Below are positions 43,500 to 55,872 of a DNA stretch of 64,000 bases, one piece after another (the first letter of the stretch is position 1; every line of letters starts with the position of its first letter). Source of the stretch: Plectrocnemia conspersa (taxonomy: Eukaryota > Arthropoda > Insecta > Trichoptera > Polycentropodidae). The notes beneath the pieces were generated by a model. It was not told the DNA's origin. It made no database searches and was given only the letters and a program-made list of their open reading frames with translations. The translations under genes and the position numbers were made by a program. The stretch lies in contig VTFK01000267.1 of the NCBI GenBank assembly GCA_009617715.1, forward strand, positions 496,001 to 560,000, given 5' to 3'.

Positions 43500-45180
43500 T
43501 ACCATTTAATAATATACATACGATATATGTAAAATTATTTCGTATAGTTAAGTAAAAATGCATTCTATCCCCTTTGATGTTCAGAACGTACATATATCAA
43601 AATAATAACGAGCACCGCTGGTTGGGAGGATTGTGATATATATCAATAAGTGGTAAGCTTATATCTAATCTCTGATTTGTGAATAATCAACCCTATTGGC
43701 AAATAGTGAGAGATAACACTGATGAAATAGATTAATGGTACGGGATTAATTACTCAAATTAAAGTGCATCTATTTTTTATTACATAAACAGAATATTTTT
43801 CAAAAGTTGTTCAAAAAACCGATATTATTTTCTTCTCTATTTTTAGGTAAATAATAAATATACAACAGAATTTTTTTTAGAACGTCAATTCGTAAAAACA
43901 CGATTTTTTTATAATATAATATAATAATAAAATTGAGCAATAGAAATAAGGATTCATAATATATAATTCCATCTTTGCCGGATTGTTTTAAATTCTGAGA
44001 AATAAAACAAAATAAGGATTAGAATAAATAAATTAGTAAACGCAAAGGAAAACCTAAAACAAAAAACATCTAATGGGTGTAACGCCAAAAGAAAACCCGC
44101 ACAAGTACGGAACTCGTCCTTAAGCGGTTAAGGATAAATTCTGGGAATAAACTAAAAAGTCTCCCACTTGCTGGTTTTTGTGATAGTGTTCAAGAAATTC
44201 AGTGGATTTAAAAATGATAACGTTACGTCAATTCTGGCAAGATTAATCAACGATGCAATAAACAACGTAAATGTAGAAAATCTGATCTAATATTATGAAT
44301 CTGAAGTGTTGGGACCACCGTTGATTGTTGTGACAAAATTTGTAAAACTAATTGCTATATAAGGATTTTTTCATCAGCGATTTATGAACAATCACATCAA
44401 AAGCATAGTTGAAAATCAATTGAAATATATTATTTCAATAATTATTAGATAATAAAAAATGGCCTAGTTTCAGCCCCAAATTATCGCATTGGCCAGACGA
44501 TCGAGAACTGTAACCAAAGATAAAAACATATTTGTCCAACTGATTTTGTTCGCTCCTTCTAATAAACGTGTTCACGTTGCTTGTAAATCACTAGAACAAA
44601 TTAGGTATTTCCTAGGAATTACGTTCGCTGATGAACTGACGAAAATTTACCTAATATTTATAAGTAGCACTACACATATTGCTAATTTCACTGCTATGGA
44701 TTGTGTGGCATATTATCTTTCAGCTAGCGTTACGTGAAGCAAGATAATATTGACTAGATTATAAACACAATGTCAAGATGTAACAGTAGAATTTTGTCTG
44801 AAAAATAATCTATGGCTGGATTTAGTAAAACACATTTTTAAAAAGCAACTGTTACTATTTGGATCAAAGATTTAACACCAAATGTAATCAGAGGACATTA
44901 AACATGAAATACAATCATTGACTTGTATATAAATGCAGTCATCAAATACCGAATAGTTAATTTAATAATGATTTACGAGAGAATATTGCTATTGCTAGCT
45001 TTTGTACTCTTATAATAAAAATGTTTATAATATCTTTGGCAAATTGCATATAAATAATAAATAGATGACAGTTGAATTAATCCGAGATGTTCGGTTTTGC
45101 TTTTTAGAACTGTCATTTAAGTGTTACCAGTAAAAATAAGTATTTGAATTATGAATCGAACTGCTTAAGAATACTATCGT
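43500..45180. other. Sxl upstream intron/intergenic DNA; one degenerate coding-like stretch
   Basis: 44480-44740 (+) has an open frame (FVQLILFAPSNKRVHVACK and more) in somewhat less AT-rich DNA, with surrounding stops. It could be a decayed retroelement, but I find no diagnostic motif. The rest is ordinary AT-rich sequence. Confidence 0.3.
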
Positions 45181-45359
45181 TTTGGCCAAATGCATATTCA
45201 TTGCGCATAAGTAAATTGAAAATAAAATGGCCGAAAAAAAGATGACCGTGGCCAAATGAAAATATGGCCGTTTCGGCCGAGCGCTTGGAAAGTAACATTT
45301 GAAAAAGGTGTCGATTTATGAATGAAATTTTTTTTCTTATATGATTCCGATCGTCTGGG

Positions 45360-45640
45360 TGGCGATTTATTATTTTCGGTTACGATTCTCGAACGTTTCG
45401 GAGCAGGGTGTATCTGTATGCGGAAGTGGCGCAATACCTGAAATCGCGCCGCCTGCGTCCAAAGTCGTCCATGTTGAGCGCACGTCGACGGAAGGAGGAA
45501 GATCGTCCGCTAGCAGACGAGCTCCGCACGCCCCGCACGCGGCTCGAGCTCGCCCCGCACCGCGCCGATCACCTTGACGTCTGTACGCGGGTTCGCGAAC
45601 GCGCGGTGTTGCCACTGCTCAAAATCTCTGACGCACGCTT
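45360..45640. promoter_or_regulatory. GC-rich CpG-dense block, probable Sxl promoter/5' exon
   Basis: This is one of the three most GC-rich stretches of the window, dense in CpG, and contains the palindrome TTCGCGAA at about 45593. Overlapping open frames on both strands are a by-product of composition. The position upstream of Sxl and the short ATG-donor exon inside it suggest a minus-strand promoter region. No TATA box is evident. Confidence 0.45.
45438..45472 (-). CDS. Sxl: Candidate first coding exon of a long Sxl form
   Basis: On the minus strand ATG GAC GAC TTT GGA CGC AGG CGG CGC GAT TTC AG| is followed by GTATTG at 45437. It ends in phase 2. Joined to 41863-41815 it continues in the Sxl frame (…RRRRDFSNSLDHRF…) and gives a 315-residue protein, 47 residues longer than the short form. 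Joined to 41923 it stops after two codons. It sits in the GC-rich block that looks like the Sxl promoter. The link over 3.5 kb is inferred from phase and frame only. Confidence 0.45.
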
Positions 45641-45660
45641 TAATTTTCAAACCGTATTTT

Positions 45661-47730
45661 AATTAGTGATAGACAAAATTGTGAATATTTGAGGGAAAAT
45701 ACAAGGAATTTATATGTAAAAATATTGTTTTTTTTAACGGCTAGAAAATAATAAAACAATATTATAGATCATTTAGTTCAGCATGGAACAGAATACGCAA
45801 ATTTCAACGTATTTTAAACATAAAAGTTTTTATAAAAATATTTGTTTGAAATCTATTTATATAATACAATACATTAACACAAATCAAAATGCAAATATGT
45901 AAATTAACAACAGTGCAATTAAAAACTTTGTAAAATATATTTTAATCAATTTACAAAGGTTATTGTATAAATTGTGGCTGTGGCTGTGATTACCCAACTT
46001 AGCATAAAGCCCAACATAACGATGTTGACAGTATTCCCACTATGCGAAACAATTTACATTCAACCAGGTGTTGCAATATTTGTATCCAAAAATGTGTATC
46101 AGTTTTTTGTATTTTTTTAATCTCCAAATTTTTCAATTTTCTCATCGCCGTTTATTCCCATCCAAGGAAACGGGGTTTCTTCACCCGGCACACCCCTAAC
46201 TTTAATTAATACTAATCATTCAATTGCGTTGATATAGACGTAAATATAATTTTAACATAAAGTGAATATTTATTTACAGTTATTTTTATTATTTTAATCG
46301 ATGTGTTGCTATTTTTTAATGAAATTTCGATAAATATTTATTTATTAATTAGTCAATGCATCCTGCAAACAAAATATTAGCTTATAACTAAATATACAAA
46401 TATACGTGTTTAACTTAAAAATTTGAGAGTTTTAGCTCTACTTTCAAAATCATACCCTTATTGTAAAAGCTGATTTTAAGGTGGCTGAACTATAATGACA
46501 AAGGATAACTCTAACATAAGTGCTTTTCAAGACGAGCTTCGAAGCTTATAAATAAAAGGGCTTAAAGAGTTTTCAAAAGTGTGGCTATTGTGCAATTATG
46601 TGTGTTCTGTTAAAAAAATTATTGTCGTTCACAGATTTTTTATGGTTATTATTAAAATCCCTACAAAAGCAATAAAAATGCAGTTACAAAGTATTTTTAG
46701 GCGTTTTTTTAAACGTGTGTAGAAAATTGGATTCTTTACGGCAACATAAAGAGGTATGCACAATTTTAAATTTTAAATCATTTCGCGAAACCAAAATTAC
46801 AATAAAATAAAATTATCGCACTCGGTATAATACACTACAATTTTCTGAATATTGACGACGTCATTGCGGCTAAGAGTTACTATCAAGAATTATAACGTCT
46901 AGTTTCCGTACTAGTCAATCAAAAAGGTCCAATTCTATTGCACGACAATGTGTTACAACACCAGCACGATTATTCGTAAAAGTATCATTACTTTCATTCA
47001 ATGCAATTGCAATTGAATGACACATTCCCGAATCAATCTTACAGGGTGGGGCAGCAACCAAGCTGCTGCAAACAATACAATCCAGAATTTATTTATTTTT
47101 TACCATATTCAGCTATAATTTTAATGCTTATTACATTTGATCTAAAAACGAATTTCTATATATTTTCTATCATCCTTATAGTTTAGTAACCGTTTCATAG
47201 ATAACATTTCTGAGTACTCCATGATAGTGTTCATAAAGTTTGCCTATAAAATTTGTTCCATTACTCTTTTGATCTTTAACGTTTCTTTTTTTATTTTGTC
47301 ACATTTAATCTGTTTATAACGACATTGCTAAATTATTAAGATCGGAATGAGTTTCAGAAAACAGAAATTATGAATTGATGCGGGCATATTTAACACAGCC
47401 TTGCTACGAGTGAGGCCTGGTAAGCTTGCTACTGATTAGCCATGTTCTCCTTGCTAGGGTTTTCAACCATATATTTTTAGTTTGTAAATTGATTGAAATG
47501 ATGATACTGTAAGTAAAAAATGAACAAATAAAAATACAACAAACATTCTCAAAAATATCACTTTAATTATTCACTTTAACAAAATGGTTAATGAATTATA
47601 TAAAAAAATATAATTAATTAAAAAACGTAGGCAGTAATCATTTTAGTTTCATATTTAATATTGTTAATTATCGAACGATTTTCTAAAATAAATCGAGTTT
47701 TTCCTCAAATTGCACATAAACTACTTTCGT
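45661..47730. other. AT-rich DNA upstream of Sxl and downstream of the EGF-module gene
   Basis: Apart from the mariner remnant at 46905-47060, no gene or bounded repeat was recognised. The blocks at 46140-46200 and 47390-47460 are somewhat less AT-rich and may be repeat fragments. Confidence 0.45.
46905..47060 (+). pseudogene. Mariner transposase C-terminal remnant
   Basis: The plus-strand frame reads LVNQKGPILLHDNVLQH followed by a stop, then FHSMQLQLND. 'r.g..lLHDNArpH' containing the second catalytic Asp is diagnostic of mariner-family (SETMAR-like) transposases. Only this piece survives, between Sxl and the EGF-module gene. Confidence 0.65.
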
Positions 47731-50700
47731 TTACTTGCTGTAATAGCGAAAGTATCTAGAGGTCGCATAATTTCTCTTGAGGTTGCAGTTGACGAGAGCG
47801 TCGCCCAGAGTGCCGTCGGGGCAGGTGCAGACGGCGATGTGGCGACGAGGGGTGCATTCGGCACCGGCGCCGCATTGACCTCTGCAGGGGTTTATACAAG
47901 CGTACCCTATGCACGCTTTGTGCTGAGGACACTCTTCGTCGTATTCGCATTCGCCCTAGATACGCAGAAAAAAAACACCGCATTAGCGACTCCGTAACTT
48001 TGGCCAGATTTTAACTGGGTCACGCTCGATATCCCCATAAAAATGAATATCAGCACCACAAAGGACTAAATATTGTTATAATTATTACTATTATTTAAAA
48101 TACATATGTAGATTGTTAAAATGTTTATCTTAGAATTCAGGCAGTTGATAATTAAAAAATGGGTTCAACAATTATACTATATAATGCTATCTTAGGTAAA
48201 AAATACCTAGTACAAAAGGTATGGTGTTGTAAAATATCGACGCATCATCACTAGGAGACCCCAAAATCACCCACAGACAAAATGTATCCCTCTCTATACA
48301 TATATATTATGCGCTTAGTGTTATCTTCCCTAGTAGTTAAGAGTAATTCCATATAAATATAAGACAACCTATAGTACAGGTTGATCCAATTCGTGCTTTC
48401 TATGTTGGCAGCACTGTAAATCAGATAGCTGTCAAGAATCACGCGTGTTCAAAGAGTCAAATGTTAGTTTGAAGTCCTTACAGAAAAATGAACATTGAAT
48501 TTTTTTTTTAACTAAATCGAATTGACCGTTTCACAATTTCATGGATGTATTTATTTTTCGAGATCCATTGCGTTTGATTGGTTTTTCTATTTTTTTTGCG
48601 TTTTTATGCAAAGTTTCTAATTTGGATAATTAATTAGATTTTTCGAAAGGTTGTCTTATATTTTTTTATGTTTTGAACGAAACTTGATTATATTGCTGAT
48701 TTTAAGTAAAATCCATAGGACAAGTTTATTCTATTCTGTGGTTAAACCATTCATAAACACAGAATAATAAAAATGGACTTAAATTATATGAAGAAAGGCA
48801 AACTCAACACGCAACGCGAGATCTCCCATATTTCCACAAATTGATATCCTGATTTTAATAGTGACAATAACGGTCGCTAGATACATGCGTTTACTTTTCT
48901 CTTAATCTCAAACACTTTATAGTCGATTATCTTGGAGCATCCTAGGTAATTTTCAACTGTACTTTTATACCTTTGCGCAGCTCGTCAGAGCATTTCCAAA
49001 ATGTCCAGGCAGGCAAGTGCACACTGGTCGCTCCCTGTTATTGTTGTCGAATCCTGGCTGGCACCTAGCATTCGCTCCGCACGGATTGGGATCGCAAAGG
49101 TCTCCTAAATATACACAAGCGTCAGTAGAATACTTACAGTAATCATTAAAAAAGGCACAAACTGAAATAAATTACGTTTCTCGAAAGGTCTGCATCTCAC
49201 GAATGGATCTCCAGTCATATTTCTAGGACAAGAGCACACCGGTGTGGCGCCTCTCAGTTCACAATTGGCCAAGACTCCGCAGGATCCCACGCAAGGATCC
49301 AAGCACTTGTTGCTCTGGCAAGATGGCTTGTGCCTGGGACAATCGGCACTGGTGACGCATTCAGCTGTGCATGCTCTGTAAGCATCTCCAAAGTATCCCT
49401 ACAATTGGAAAATCGTCAAACAAAGATTTGTGATTGAAAGCTACGATTTTTGGTACCTTGATACATTTGCATGATATGACGTGACTCCTGACCACTTCGC
49501 ACTCTGCGTTCAAGCCACATGCCGTGCAAGGGTTGACGCATTTAAAATTTTGGCACTGTTGCTGATGATTGCAATCGTCGTTCGTATCGCATTCGTGTCT
49601 ACATCCTGATATGGGGTTTCCCTGAAAATTTCAAAAAAATTATATGAAGTGATTTGCTGCATTGACTATTAAAACTTTGAAACAAAATATGGCAAAAGTT
49701 TAAATAATGTACAAAATGGTGTACGACAAGGATTACTAATTTATGCCAAATCCGCGAAAGGCTTTCCTGTAGATAAAGAACGCTCGAAAGATATTTCAGT
49801 TACTTAGACAATTTAGGTCTGACCAAATCAAAGTCTTTAATGACGAGCATAGAGAAGATTATCAATGTAACAAAGTGTTTTTTACAAATAATAAATAGTA
49901 AGAATAATACTTGATAAGACGGAAGACAAGTGCACGTTGGTACTTCATTGATTACATCACATTTGGTATTAGGTCCGCATGGTGATGGGTGACAAGCCTC
50001 ATCTGAAAAAATGTTTCTGCATTAGTATCATAATAATAATTAATTGGTAATATAAATTATTAAATTATATCACCTGGATTCATGTATCTGCAACTAATGA
50101 AAGGATTTCCAGTGTGACGAGTAGGACACGAACATACTGGAATATGGTTCTTAACCTGTAATGGAATATAATTAGTCACATGTTTTCACTGAATTAGAGA
50201 ATTTTAATTTAAAATTAATACATCATTTTTTGAACTATTGCCATTATATTTCGATTTTCGATGCCCAATTTAATATATTTTTTTCCTAAGAATTAGAAAA
50301 AAATATATATATATATTATCTATAAAAGTCTAGATGGTTATATACGTGGGTATGCGTCAGACACGTACGCTGCGTTCCTCAACCCACGTGTCATTGATAC
50401 GCAATTCAGATCGATGCGTCAGAGCCAACGCATTCGCCAGTTTCTCAAACTGTGTGAATAATATGTATATGCAAACTATATATTTTTGCAAAAGAAATGC
50501 TACATTATAGACAAGAAGCGATTAACCTGTTAACTTTAATAGTTCTATGACTAAGTTCATAACCTAGCATGATACCACTAAGGTATCGTGCTAATAAATA
50601 TCCGATAAAAACGAAATATAACGCAACAAATATAATACACAGTAGATACAATATAATTTTATTATTTGGTACTAACATCGCATTGCGCATTGGTTCCGCA

Positions 50701-51410
50701 TAATCCTTCGCAAGGATTAACGCATTTGTTATTTGTGCAGGCTAGATGTGGTCTGCAATCGCTATGATCTAATAAAATATACTATTATAATAAATGTTGT
50801 TATTATATAGAAGTGAAAATTATATTAGATAGATTTATAAACCTGTGCATTCGACTTTCTTGCAGACGCCCAAAGGATCTCCTTCGTGTCCTGAAAGACA
50901 GGAGCAAACAGGACGATCTCCACTTACAGTACATTGGGCATTTACTCCACAAGTGTTTCCAGAACAAGCTGCGCTATATCCAGTGTAAGATAAACCTATG
51001 AAATAATCAATAATATTAAAAAAATATTATTATATAACATTCAGACGTGAGTAGGATGAGCAATGTTAATGATGGATACATCGAATATAAAATAGAACCT
51101 TAGCATATCTAAAAAAAAACATAGTGGGCGACATGGCGATAGGTCAAAATTTAAATGAGGTAATTTATATGTATTTTTTCTACATTTTATTTGGGAATAT
51201 AATATTAATATTAAATTATGTATGATATTAAATCGAAATACATAAATTCTTCAGACGACTGCAGTCTAGTTCGAGTTCATTATTTAAATACGGAAATTTA
51301 TGTAATTATTAGATAATTACCTTTGATTTGACATTGGGATTACCTTGTATTGTGGGTGGCAGGAGAACCAAAATGGGAATCACCCACAGAACCACGCCTT
51401 TCAGGGCCAT
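47731..51410 (-). CDS. Secreted Dumpy-like EGF/DPY-module protein (9 coding exons)
   Basis: Exons in transcript order: 51410-51344, 50995-50843, 50768-50677, 50155-50074, 50002-49911, 49621-49457, 49398-49176, 49104-48971, 47955-47731. The sum is 1233 bases, 410 residues. The ATG follows an acceptor directly (TTATAG|ATG), so a 5' untranslated exon lies upstream. Residues 1-22 are a signal peptide (VVLWVIPILVLLPP). The rest alternates Cys-rich modules: 'C..NtCGvNAqC…pvCsCl.GheGDP' and 'C…DC…C.nnkCvnPC…CG.nA.C', the EGF plus DPY pattern known from the insect matrix protein Dumpy. There is no transmembrane segment or GPI tail; the end is basic (RNYATSRYFRYYSK). It is probably an extracellular or cuticular matrix protein. 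Dumpy itself is far larger, so this is a small relative. Confidence 0.9.
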
Positions 51411-54400
51411 CTATAACAAACAGATAATCATTGATAAATCATCTCGAGTCAATAGATTTATATCATAACGATGCTGTAGTGTATATATACATAGATATAT
51501 TGATTAAAAATAATTAATACATTTCCTGATATATTAATAATGATGTGAGTTATATTTAACAAATATGTATACTTATAAGGCATTCCAAATCTAATATTAG
51601 CCTAACATAACTTTTATATAGTTAAAAAGTGGTCAGATCCTATTTTATTTATGTATATCCTATTTCTGCATATAGAGCTACAACCTCGCAATATCCAGTG
51701 GGTAGTAAATGGCACAAAGGACATCTAACACACTTAACCATAAACGTATTGTTCGCTTTGCCTACTTGATTTTTCACATAATATATCGTCATTTAATGCA
51801 AATCTCGAATGATACTAATAATTCTTTGCGAATGTTGGCGGAAAATTGCTTAGCTTTTGATTTAATTCGCAATGTCATCATAGTCAGATCGTTAATTTGA
51901 ATATGTATGATTTTATTTTAGGATGACATAATATATTATATAGGATTAAAAAACGAAAGTTCATTGTTGTTTTGTCTCGAAAGATTTGCTTTGGGTCAAC
52001 GCCTACATACAAGGTTATTCGCTTAATTTATGTATAGATAATTCATCTTGTACATGACCTACGGCGAATAGTTTATATTATGTATGTAAAAAACTAAGTA
52101 TCATAGAACACTTCCTATTAAACGTAATTTATTTTAGCGATAAATTGTGCGTGATCTCAATGTAGACATGTTCAGTGAATAGGTTCAGTTTTAAAATATA
52201 CGGAGTATGACAAAGAAACTTTGGCTTCCTATTTTAACGAGGACTGATCTAATATAGAATTTTGTACAACAGGTATATAAACATAATCATTGTCTTTGAA
52301 ACGCTAAATCCAATATTTGCAATTGTTTCAAGACACGGTATAAATTTGTAACGAATGCAGAGTCGAATCGCTCCGTCATGTCATATGACGTTTCGAATAC
52401 TTTAATGGCAATACTATGTTTTCAGATCAAATAAAAATAATACCAAAACTTAATACGCCTATTTTACATGTCTTAATAAAATGTTACAGTATTTAATTCT
52501 TTTAAAAAAAAATCTATATCTTAGATATTATGGGAAAATCCAATCTAAAAAGCAATTAAGACATAATTATAACAATACGTTTTAGGAAGTACATATATAA
52601 TATTTAAACGCCTACTATACAATAAACGTGATACTATTTATATAATATAATAATGTAAATTGTTTCATAATAGTTTCATAACATTTTGAAAGGATTAAAT
52701 AAAAGATATTTATGATACAACCACTCTAATAATTTTATCTAATAATTGTGATTTCTGCATTTAATTAATATTCGTTTATTAAAAAATGATAACAATAGTA
52801 TAAAAAATTGTTATAAAAAATTTAGTAACCTTTAGCAATTAAAAATAACTTAAATTTAAAATTAGTTAATTGTTATTTATATATTTATATTAATTTAAAA
52901 CTATATTTTAATCTATTTATTTTTTTATTCATATGTGCATAAGTGAAAATTATTGAATTTTAGATATATTAGAATAGTTTGTAGATACTTATTAATAATT
53001 TTATATTGTCATAACACATATGTATACAATAATATTCATAGTAAAACTGTAGTTCAAATATTATTTTTAATTTTACTGTTAATTAAATTTTATAGCGATA
53101 GTAAATATTTATATATATTCGAGTAGCTTATACATATTGAGGAGTAGAGCAATACTTAAATATAATTGTGCATTATTTTTTTAAATCATCTAATTTTGCG
53201 GTTACAATTTGATACATTCAAATTATACATACATATGTTATGTATACATTTAGGAAAAATATAATACGTACACTTAATTTTTTAAAGGACAGATTAGAAA
53301 AATATGAAGCACAGTAAAAGAAAAATAACTATAGTATAATGATATGATATATGTATGTATTTTTATTGACTTAATTTAATTTAAAGTTACATAAAATATT
53401 TTTTTAATTCATAGTAATTATTCCGAGTAGCAAAAAATATATAATATTCATTGATAAACTTTTGTTAATTAATACCACGTTTATTTACATACTGTTGATC
53501 ATTTAAAGATACGATACTATACTACGTTACATATACATACATTAAATAAGTGGAAGACTATTAAGCATATCATTTAAAAAATATTAGCTTAAAATTAATA
53601 AGAGATACGTTAAAAAAAAGTTATAATAACCTTGATTATATGTATTTGAAGAAGACAACCGTCGAAGTCAAGTTAAAGATGGATACTGAATAGAGTTTTC
53701 TTTCGTCGTTCTTTAAAGGCAGCAACGTATTAAAACGCCTACAGAATTTTAAAATGATTCCTTTTCGTCGTTACTCTATAGTTTATATATTATACTATAT
53801 GATGTAAATGTAATATCATATATAATATTTTTTTAAATAATTATTGTTTATTAGGCAACGAAAACTTATAGTTAAAAAATGTAATGGGATCACTTACGTA
53901 AAAATCAAAATAGGTCCTAGAATCAAGATAATCTTATGTTGTATACGTATGTATATTATATTATATAACATAGTTTGATATAGTAACAATTATTGATTAA
54001 TTTTAAAGGCAATTGCTTATATATAATAAAAAAAAACATATGCGAGTTAAAGCAGTTTTTAAAAATAAATAATAAGGTAAATATATTTTAGAGACCTTTG
54101 ACATTTAACTCTTCTCCGTAGGCGAGAAGTAAATATATTTAAACAAAATGTATATTGGAAGTTGAAGGACATCATTAGTAATTTTCGTGTTCCCATGGCC
54201 AATTACAATTACTACATTATATTCAGGTAAATCCTAAACTTCCTGATGAATTTCATGAGCAAGCATAAATTGGATTTTTAAGAAATTAAGACTTTGATTT
54301 GTCAACGGTTTGCTTAATATTTTATCTTCAATAAACAACTGCATCAGGATTATCAGTATTTTACGTTTCTTCTGATTAAAAAAAATTATAACTTGCTTTA

Positions 54401-54480
54401 GATGAAAAATTATAACAATTCATATGAAAAGTCAAAAAGTGGATTTAAACAGACACATTTTTGACCATATAATATTTCTG
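51411..54480. other. Very AT-rich region, no gene recognised
   Basis: A/T low-complexity dominates, especially 52,400-53,600. Short open frames are chance. A 5' exon of the EGF-module gene is expected somewhere upstream of 51,410 but no donor could be chosen with confidence. Confidence 0.5.
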
Positions 54481-54489
54481 AATTATTTC

Positions 54490-55530
54490 GTTTGAACGCA
54501 AATAGCTGAATATTTGTGTTAAGATAATTATTCATCCAAAACATAATCTTAATTTTAAAAAATCATAAAAAAATATTTTTTTTTTAAGAAAAATCAGAAA
54601 AACCTACATAAAAAGCTGAAAGTTAGTCGAATTGTTTTTTTAAGAAAGATTACTTAGGCTGTTTATATGTTTTAGGCTCAAAACAAAGCCCTCTGAAATC
54701 TGATTTTTTTAAAATTTAAAATAGTCTGTTCTAGATAGAAAGATTTTTGAGGTCTTTACAGATGTTTTAAAACCAAAACCCATGTAAAAATCTATAATTT
54801 GAGTGCTGATTTTTAATTTTAAAAATGATGGTATTTTTAATGTCCTTATTTTGAGATTTTTGATCTATTTTTAAATTTTTATAAGGTCTCATATAATAAT
54901 CAGAAATCTTCAATTTGTCTGATTTTACTTCTAAGGCTTTAAATTTACAAAAAATTAAAAACAGAATTGTTCCGAGGTCTTTGTTTTAAGCTGCTCTTTT
55001 TTTAAAATATTTTTCAGATTTGCTCTTTTATATTTTTTCTAAAATTTCCAGTTTGTTTTAGATGCAACATCAGAAAAATAAAGTTTTTTTTTGTATTTTT
55101 CAGATATTTTGAGGTCAAAAACTAATTTTTCAGTTTTTTATGAGACCTCAAAAATCTTCTCTTTTCTGATTTTTCTTTTACAACTTTCTTAAAATTTCTA
55201 AAATAGCATAAAAAGAGCGTATTTTCGAGGTTTTTATTTCGACCTACTCTTTTATTAGTCTGTTTTAGATCAAAAAACTGGACAAAGTGGATTTATAAGG
55301 TGCAGATGTTTTAACGCCATAAACTAATATGAAAAATCTAGATGAAAAATCCAAGTCTAAAGCTTTCAGCTTTTAATATGATTTTCAGAAATCTATAGAA
55401 GACTAGATGAAAAATAAAATAAACTAATATAATAAAAAAACATAAATTTTTAGTCTTTTATGTGACTTCAAAATTTTTCTCTTTTTTTTATTGTCCACAA
55501 TTTTTTTATGAAATCTCAGAAATCCAAAAA
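54490..55530. repeat. Degenerate satellite-like tract with recurring GAGGTC / CTGATTTTT motifs
   Basis: Over about 1 kb, short phrases recur in both orientations at irregular spacing. Examples are TTTTTGAGGTCTTT, TTTTGAGGTC, its reverse GAGACCTCAAAAATCTTC, and CTGATTTTT/TCAGAAA. T-runs are frequent on the plus strand. There is no coding potential. It looks like an old, diverged short-period repeat. Confidence 0.45.
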
Positions 55531-55728
55531 TAATATATACTATTTTTAGATAGTAACTTGTCATTTCCTAAACGACGATTTTTTATGATTACAAAGTAGA
55601 GTAGTAGTAATAACGTAATTTTAACCATACATAATAGTGCAACGTATTGAGTTAGAGCACTATATAATATCTTGATACATGTAATTTTGTACCTCATTCG
55701 AAATTATGATGATATTATATTTATTCAT

Positions 55729-55872
55729 AACTTTATTTACTTGACCTGAACTAAAAAAATTGGTCTTCTTATAATTGTGTATGAGTGTTTGTTTTGTATT
55801 GATCACAGCGGCCATGTTCTTCAATTTATTATATAAAGAGACACAACGTCTCACAAGTGGAATCTGAACCAT
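55729..55872 (-). other. Coding-like candidate first exon
   Basis: On the minus strand an ATG at 55872 opens MVQIPLVRRCVSLYNKLKN, then MAAVINTKQTLIHNYKK and TNFFSSGQ, ending next to donor-like CAG|GTCAAG or CAA|GTAAAT. The basic, Ser/Leu-containing start would suit a mitochondrial presequence. No downstream exon was recognised, so it may be chance or a remnant. Confidence 0.2.

Noticed and set aside
45341..45662. Arg/Ala-rich frames in the GC-rich block
   Set aside because: Three overlapping frames on both strands are explained by high GC content. Only the short ATG-to-donor exon 45438-45472 has extra support from phase and frame.
47756..47997. Plus-strand frame over the last EGF exon
   Set aside because: Antisense shadow of the well-supported minus-strand Cys-rich exon.
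54490..55530. CRISPR-like or regular satellite array
   Set aside because: The recurring phrases are irregularly spaced, in both orientations and diverged; no constant repeat/spacer period exists.
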